35,003 nt of DNA, taken from assembly GCA_023410055.1 (NCBI GenBank), contig JAEYQK010000063.1, forward strand, positions 1 to 35,003, written 5' to 3'. This document shows positions 32,452 through 35,003 of the stretch, piece after piece. Within the stretch, counting starts at the first letter, position 1. Each line of letters starts with the position of its first letter. The notes beneath the pieces are model-generated. The model saw nothing but the letters and a program-made list of their open reading frames with translations. It did no database searches and was not told the DNA's origin. The position numbers were made by a program, and so were the translations under genes. Source of the stretch: Acidobacteriota bacterium. Its GTDB lineage: Bacteria; Acidobacteriota; Terriglobia; Terriglobales; Acidobacteriaceae.

Positions 32452-33051
32452 ATGCCCAAGCCACAATCGCTCATAGACTGCCCGCGCTGCCAGCAGATCA
32501 AGGACGACGGAGCCCGTTGCGGCTCCCCCGCACTCCGAGGCAAGAAGCTCTGCAAGTATCACGACCGCCAGCGCCGGACATTCCCCCACCGCGCCTGCTA
32601 CCGCAAATCCGAGTTCTGCCGCCGCGCCGACTTCTTCAACGTCCAGACACCCGACGACGTCATGCGCGCCCTCAACCAGGTCATGAACGCCATCCTGATG
32701 AACCAACTCTCCGACGGCGAAGCCCGCTCCATCATCTTCGCCCTCCAACTCGCCTCCGAATTCGCTCCCCACACCACCGCCGCCAAGACAATGCCGAGGG
32801 TGCCCCATCCCTTCGCGCAGCGAAAGGGTGGGTCTGTTGACTTCCCCAACATCGGAGCACTTCCTCCTTCGCGCCTTTTCGATCCTTCCGACCAGTTCCC
32901 CATCACTGCGCCAAGCCAAAGACCGAAGTCTCTCGACGACATGTTCGCGATGGTCCCCGGCGGATGCGACGACCTCAAAGCAATGCTCACGCCCGATCAC
33001 ATCACTTCACTAAACGATCTGTTCGAAAAGAACCAAAGAACGGAAAGATAA
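32452..33051 (+). CDS. Hypothetical protein with Cys/His cluster, conserved-type
   Basis: 199 aa. The N-terminal 40 residues hold CPRCQQIKDDGARCGSPALR and GKKLCKYHDRQRR: a C-x2-C, C-x-SPAL and C-x2-H arrangement that looks like a small zinc site. A helical middle follows (DDVMRALNQVMNAILMNQLSDGEARSII FALQLASEF). I recall similar 'CxSPAL...CxxH' hypothetical proteins in acidobacterial genomes, with no known function. Residues about 116-127 (RVPHPFAQRKGG) are encoded by a GGTGC-foot hairpin inserted in frame. ATG 32452 has AAGGAG five bases upstream. Possibly nucleic-acid-binding; this is inference. Confidence 0.7.
   Translation: MPKPQSLIDCPRCQQIKDDGARCGSPALRGKKLCKYHDRQRRTFPHRACYRKSEFCRRADFFNVQTPDDVMRALNQVMNAILMNQLSDGEARSIIFALQLASEFAPHTTAAKTMPRVPHPFAQRKGGSVDFPNIGALPPSRLFDPSDQFPITAPSQRPKSLDDMFAMVPGGCDDLKAMLTPDHITSLNDLFEKNQRTER
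32798..32832 (+). repeat. GGTGC-foot hairpin, copy 3, in frame inside a gene
   Basis: GGGTGC is followed by CCCA, a bulged T (32808), CCC and TTCGC, the loop GCA, then GCGAA, a bulged A, GGG and TGGG; twelve base pairs in all. Foot, bulge placement and GCA loop agree with the uvrC copy although the stem sequence differs. Confidence 0.7.
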
Positions 33052-33065
33052 CGGACGGAAGTAAA

Positions 33066-33096
33066 GTGGTGCCCCACATCTGCCCGCGCAGGCAGA
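33066..33096 (+). repeat. GGTGC-foot hairpin, copy 4
   Basis: GTGGTGC is followed by CCCACA and a 6-bp stem TCTGCC/GGCAGA (33079-33084, 33091-33096) with loop CGCGCA. It lies 15 bases after the cysteine-motif gene and may act as its transcript-end hairpin. Confidence 0.55.
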
Positions 33097-33176
33097 CTTC
33101 CTCCTACAGCTAACCGCCGCCCGGCTTCGCGCATCCGACTCGTATCTCAAGGAAATTTCTGGGCCGGAGGAGCAAC

Positions 33177-33758
33177 ATGACAACCACTCCATTGTTCATG
33201 GGAGTTCACAAACTGCGCCGTCACTGGGGATGGATCCTTGCGCTGGGCATCGTCATGATCGTGCTCGGCGTGATCGCGCTGGGTACACTGCCGGTTTCGA
33301 CGCTTGCGGCAGTCCTGGCGCTTGGATGGATCATGATTTTCAGCGGCATCATCGAAGGCATCCATGCCTTTCGCGTTCGTGGATGGGGCGGCGTCTTCCT
33401 GCATCTGATCGGCGGAATATTAGGCGTGCTGGTCGGGTTGCTGGTGGTGACGCATCCTCTTGCGGGCGCGCTGGCCTGGACGATGCTCTTCGCCGCCCTG
33501 TTTACGGTTGTCGGCCTGTTCCGGACCGTCGCCGCGATTGAGTTGAAATTCCCGCGCTGGGGATGGGCCGTTTTCGATGGCCTCGTCACCTTCGCGCTGG
33601 GCGTACTGATCTGGGCGCAATGGCCAAGTTCCACGGTGTGGTTCCTCGGTCTGGCGCTCGGAGTGTCGCTCATCGTTCGCGGCTGGTCGTACCTGATGTT
33701 CGGATTCGCTATCAGATCCCTGCCTTCCATTACCACCGAGGTTCGGCAAGCGGCGTGA
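33177..33758 (+). CDS. HdeD family membrane protein (DUF308)
   Basis: 193-aa inner-membrane protein with about six hydrophobic helices in three pairs. The recurring HdeD pattern is visible: WGWILALGIVMIVLGVIALG, ALGWIMIFSGIIEGIHAFRVRGW, FLHLIGGILGVLVGLLVVTHP, LFAALFTVVGLFRTVAAIE, WAVFDGLVTFALGVLIWAQWP, LGVSLIVRGWSYLMFGFAIR. E. coli HdeD is linked to acid resistance at high cell density; the molecular role is unknown. GGAGGAG lies six bases before ATG 33177. It stands alone, flanked on both sides by GGTGC-foot hairpins. Confidence 0.88.
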   Translation: MTTTPLFMGVHKLRRHWGWILALGIVMIVLGVIALGTLPVSTLAAVLALGWIMIFSGIIEGIHAFRVRGWGGVFLHLIGGILGVLVGLLVVTHPLAGALAWTMLFAALFTVVGLFRTVAAIELKFPRWGWAVFDGLVTFALGVLIWAQWPSSTVWFLGLALGVSLIVRGWSYLMFGFAIRSLPSITTEVRQAA

Positions 33759-33841
33759 AGTAACGGGCAGGCGCGACGGGACCGGTCGAAATAGAATCCA
33801 ACTGAACGGCGCGGGGACGTGAACGCGCAAAGTCGGGAACA

Positions 33842-33873
33842 GCCCCATGTTAGCGTCGCGAACATGGGGCACC
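33842..33873 (-). repeat. GGTGC-foot hairpin, copy 5 (opposite orientation)
   Basis: Arms GCCCCATGTT (33842-33851) and AACATGGGGC (33861-33870) pair over 10 bp around a 9-base loop. Read on the minus strand it begins GGTGC and continues CCCATGTT, the foot-plus-stem order of the other copies. It may also terminate the HdeD transcript. Confidence 0.65.
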
Positions 33874-34008
33874 AGACCCCTTCCCTCTCATCTATCCTCC
33901 AAATCCGTTCCTTCGAATCGCATACCGTACTTCCCGTCACTTTCGTACCCAAGTATTACGAAACTGTGACGCGCAGCAACGCTGCTCATGAAATACTGAG
34001 AACTACTC

Positions 34009-35003
34009 ATGAACAACGGTTATCCGGTCATCATTCAGGGCGGTATGGGCGCGGGTGTGTCGAACTGGCAGCTCGCTCAAGCGGTTTCCAAACAAGGTCA
34101 GCTCGGAGTGGTTGCCGGAACGGCCCTCGATCAGATCTTCGCACGCAGGCTACAGGACGGCGATCCGGGCGGACACATGCGCCGCGCGATGGACAACTTC
34201 CCGTTCCCTGAAATGGCCGAGCGCGTCTGGCGCGAATACTACATCCCCGGCGGCAGGGCGGCAGGCGTCTCTTACAAGCGCACGCCCAAGCTTCAGAAAG
34301 ACAATCCTCGCGATTTGCTGGAGCTCTCTCTGGCCGGAAATTTCGCCGAAGTGTGGCTAGCGCGCCAAGGACACACGAATCCTGTCGGCATCAACTACCT
34401 GGAGAAAATTCAGACGGCGCTGCTCTCCGCCATCTACGGAGCGATGCTCGGTGGTGTCGAGTACGTGATTGTCGGAGCTGGCATTCCGATTAAGGTTCCC
34501 GGCGTGCTTGATGCGCTGGCGAATCATCAGCCTGCCAGCTATCCGTTGGCGGTCAGCGGCGTTCAGGATGGCGACGACACGACCATGCACTTCGATCCGC
34601 GCGAGCTGATGGAGCGCGAACTGCCGCCCATGAAGCGTCCGCGGTTTCTGGCGATCATCGCGTCGAATGTGCTGGGCACCACGCTGCTGAAGCGCTCCAA
34701 CGGCAAGGTGGACGGATTGATCATCGAGCACCACACGGCTGGAGGGCACAACGCGCCTCCACGGGGCAAGCTGCAACTGACGCCCGAGGGAGAAGCAATT
34801 TACGGCGAACGCGACGTGGTTGATATCGCGGCGATCGCGGCGCTGGGTGTTCCCTTCTGGCTGGCCGGAGGCTACGGCTCGCACGAGAAGCTGCTCGAAG
34901 CCCAGGCGGCGGGAGCGACTGGTGTCCAGGTGGGCACGGCGTTTGCCTATAGCAATGAATCGGGCCTGCGCGAGGACTACAAGCAAGCGCTGCGACAGAT
35001 GGC
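34009..35003 (+). CDS. Nitronate monooxygenase family protein (3' truncated by window)
   Basis: The reading frame is open from ATG 34009 to the window end, giving the first 331 residues. It has the TIM-barrel FMN fold of the 2-nitropropane dioxygenase/nitronate monooxygenase family: VIIQGGMGAGVSNWQLAQAV at the N-terminus, LGVVAGTALDQIF, YVIVGAGIPIKVPGVLDALA, GLIIEHHTAGGHNAPPRGKL (the AGGH motif of the active site), and VPFWLAGGYGSHEKLLEAQAAGATGVQVGTAF (phosphate-binding glycines). Relatives include FabK-type enoyl reductases, so the substrate is uncertain. The ribosome-binding site before ATG is weak. Confidence 0.85.
   Translation, partial: MNNGYPVIIQGGMGAGVSNWQLAQAVSKQGQLGVVAGTALDQIFARRLQDGDPGGHMRRAMDNFPFPEMAERVWREYYIPGGRAAGVSYKRTPKLQKDNPRDLLELSLAGNFAEVWLARQGHTNPVGINYLEKIQTALLSAIYGAMLGGVEYVIVGAGIPIKVPGVLDALANHQPASYPLAVSGVQDGDDTTMHFDPRELMERELPPMKRPRFLAIIASNVLGTTLLKRSNGKVDGLIIEHHTAGGHNAPPRGKLQLTPEGEAIYGERDVVDIAAIAALGVPFWLAGGYGSHEKLLEAQAAGATGVQVGTAFAYSNESGLREDYKQALRQM

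Noticed and set aside
33221..33952. Minus-strand frame of 243 codons opposite the HdeD-family gene
   Set aside because: It has no recognisable domain and is rich in Ser/Thr/Arg/Pro. The plus strand has a ribosome-binding site and a clear membrane protein.

Overview
The window looks like a chromosome segment of an Acidobacteriota bacterium (Terriglobia-like). This is inferred from gene content and not from a marker gene: an Oar-type TonB-dependent receptor with an N-terminal carboxypeptidase-regulatory-like domain, a VWFA-related secreted protein of the acidobacterial type, a divergent Hfq-like Sm protein, an HdeD membrane protein and moderately high GC.

Layout. 1-219 is the 3' end of a surface protein with a choice-of-anchor-Q-like C-terminus. 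ssb (563-1036, +) converges on a long minus-strand complex I operon (12030 down to 1189) in the order nuoA, C, D, H, I, J, K, L, M, N. nuoB, nuoE, nuoF and nuoG are absent. lysS (+) is divergent from nuoA and is followed by a PLP-dependent decarboxylase and an MFS transporter. On the minus strand come an hfq-like gene, an inositol monophosphatase and phosphoglucomutase. Next is a large minus-strand block: Oar-like receptor, VWFA-related protein, fused moaD-moaE, a TPR protein and an OmpA-family lipoprotein. uvrC (+) and an RluA-type pseudouridine synthase (-) converge on a small four-helix-bundle gene. The right end holds an AbiTii-domain (phage-defence type) gene, a cysteine-motif hypothetical gene, an HdeD-family gene and a truncated nitronate monooxygenase gene.

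The most striking feature is a set of short dispersed palindromic or tandem repeats. (i) A REP-like element with a GTAG foot has three copies, one of them read in frame inside the PLP decarboxylase with a compensatory stem change. (ii) A GGTGC-foot hairpin family has five copies with different stem sequences, two of them in frame inside uvrC and the cysteine-motif gene. (iii) Three 35-bp arrays consist of four octamers plus GAT. (iv) AGTACTC heptamer arrays stand in inverted orientation on both sides of the four-helix-bundle gene and supply the stop codons of both flanking genes. (v) CTYCAG-centred palindromes, a GTCATCCCGAG family and GCCCCGAAGGGGC hairpins also occur; several sit together in an approximately 75-residue insertion in UvrC. 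Repeats occupy exactly the three nuo junctions (J/K, K/L, L/M) that are not overlapping or tightly packed. No transposase or RAYT gene is visible, so any mobilising enzyme must lie elsewhere.

All assignments come from reading translations and motifs by eye. No database search or folding calculation was run.
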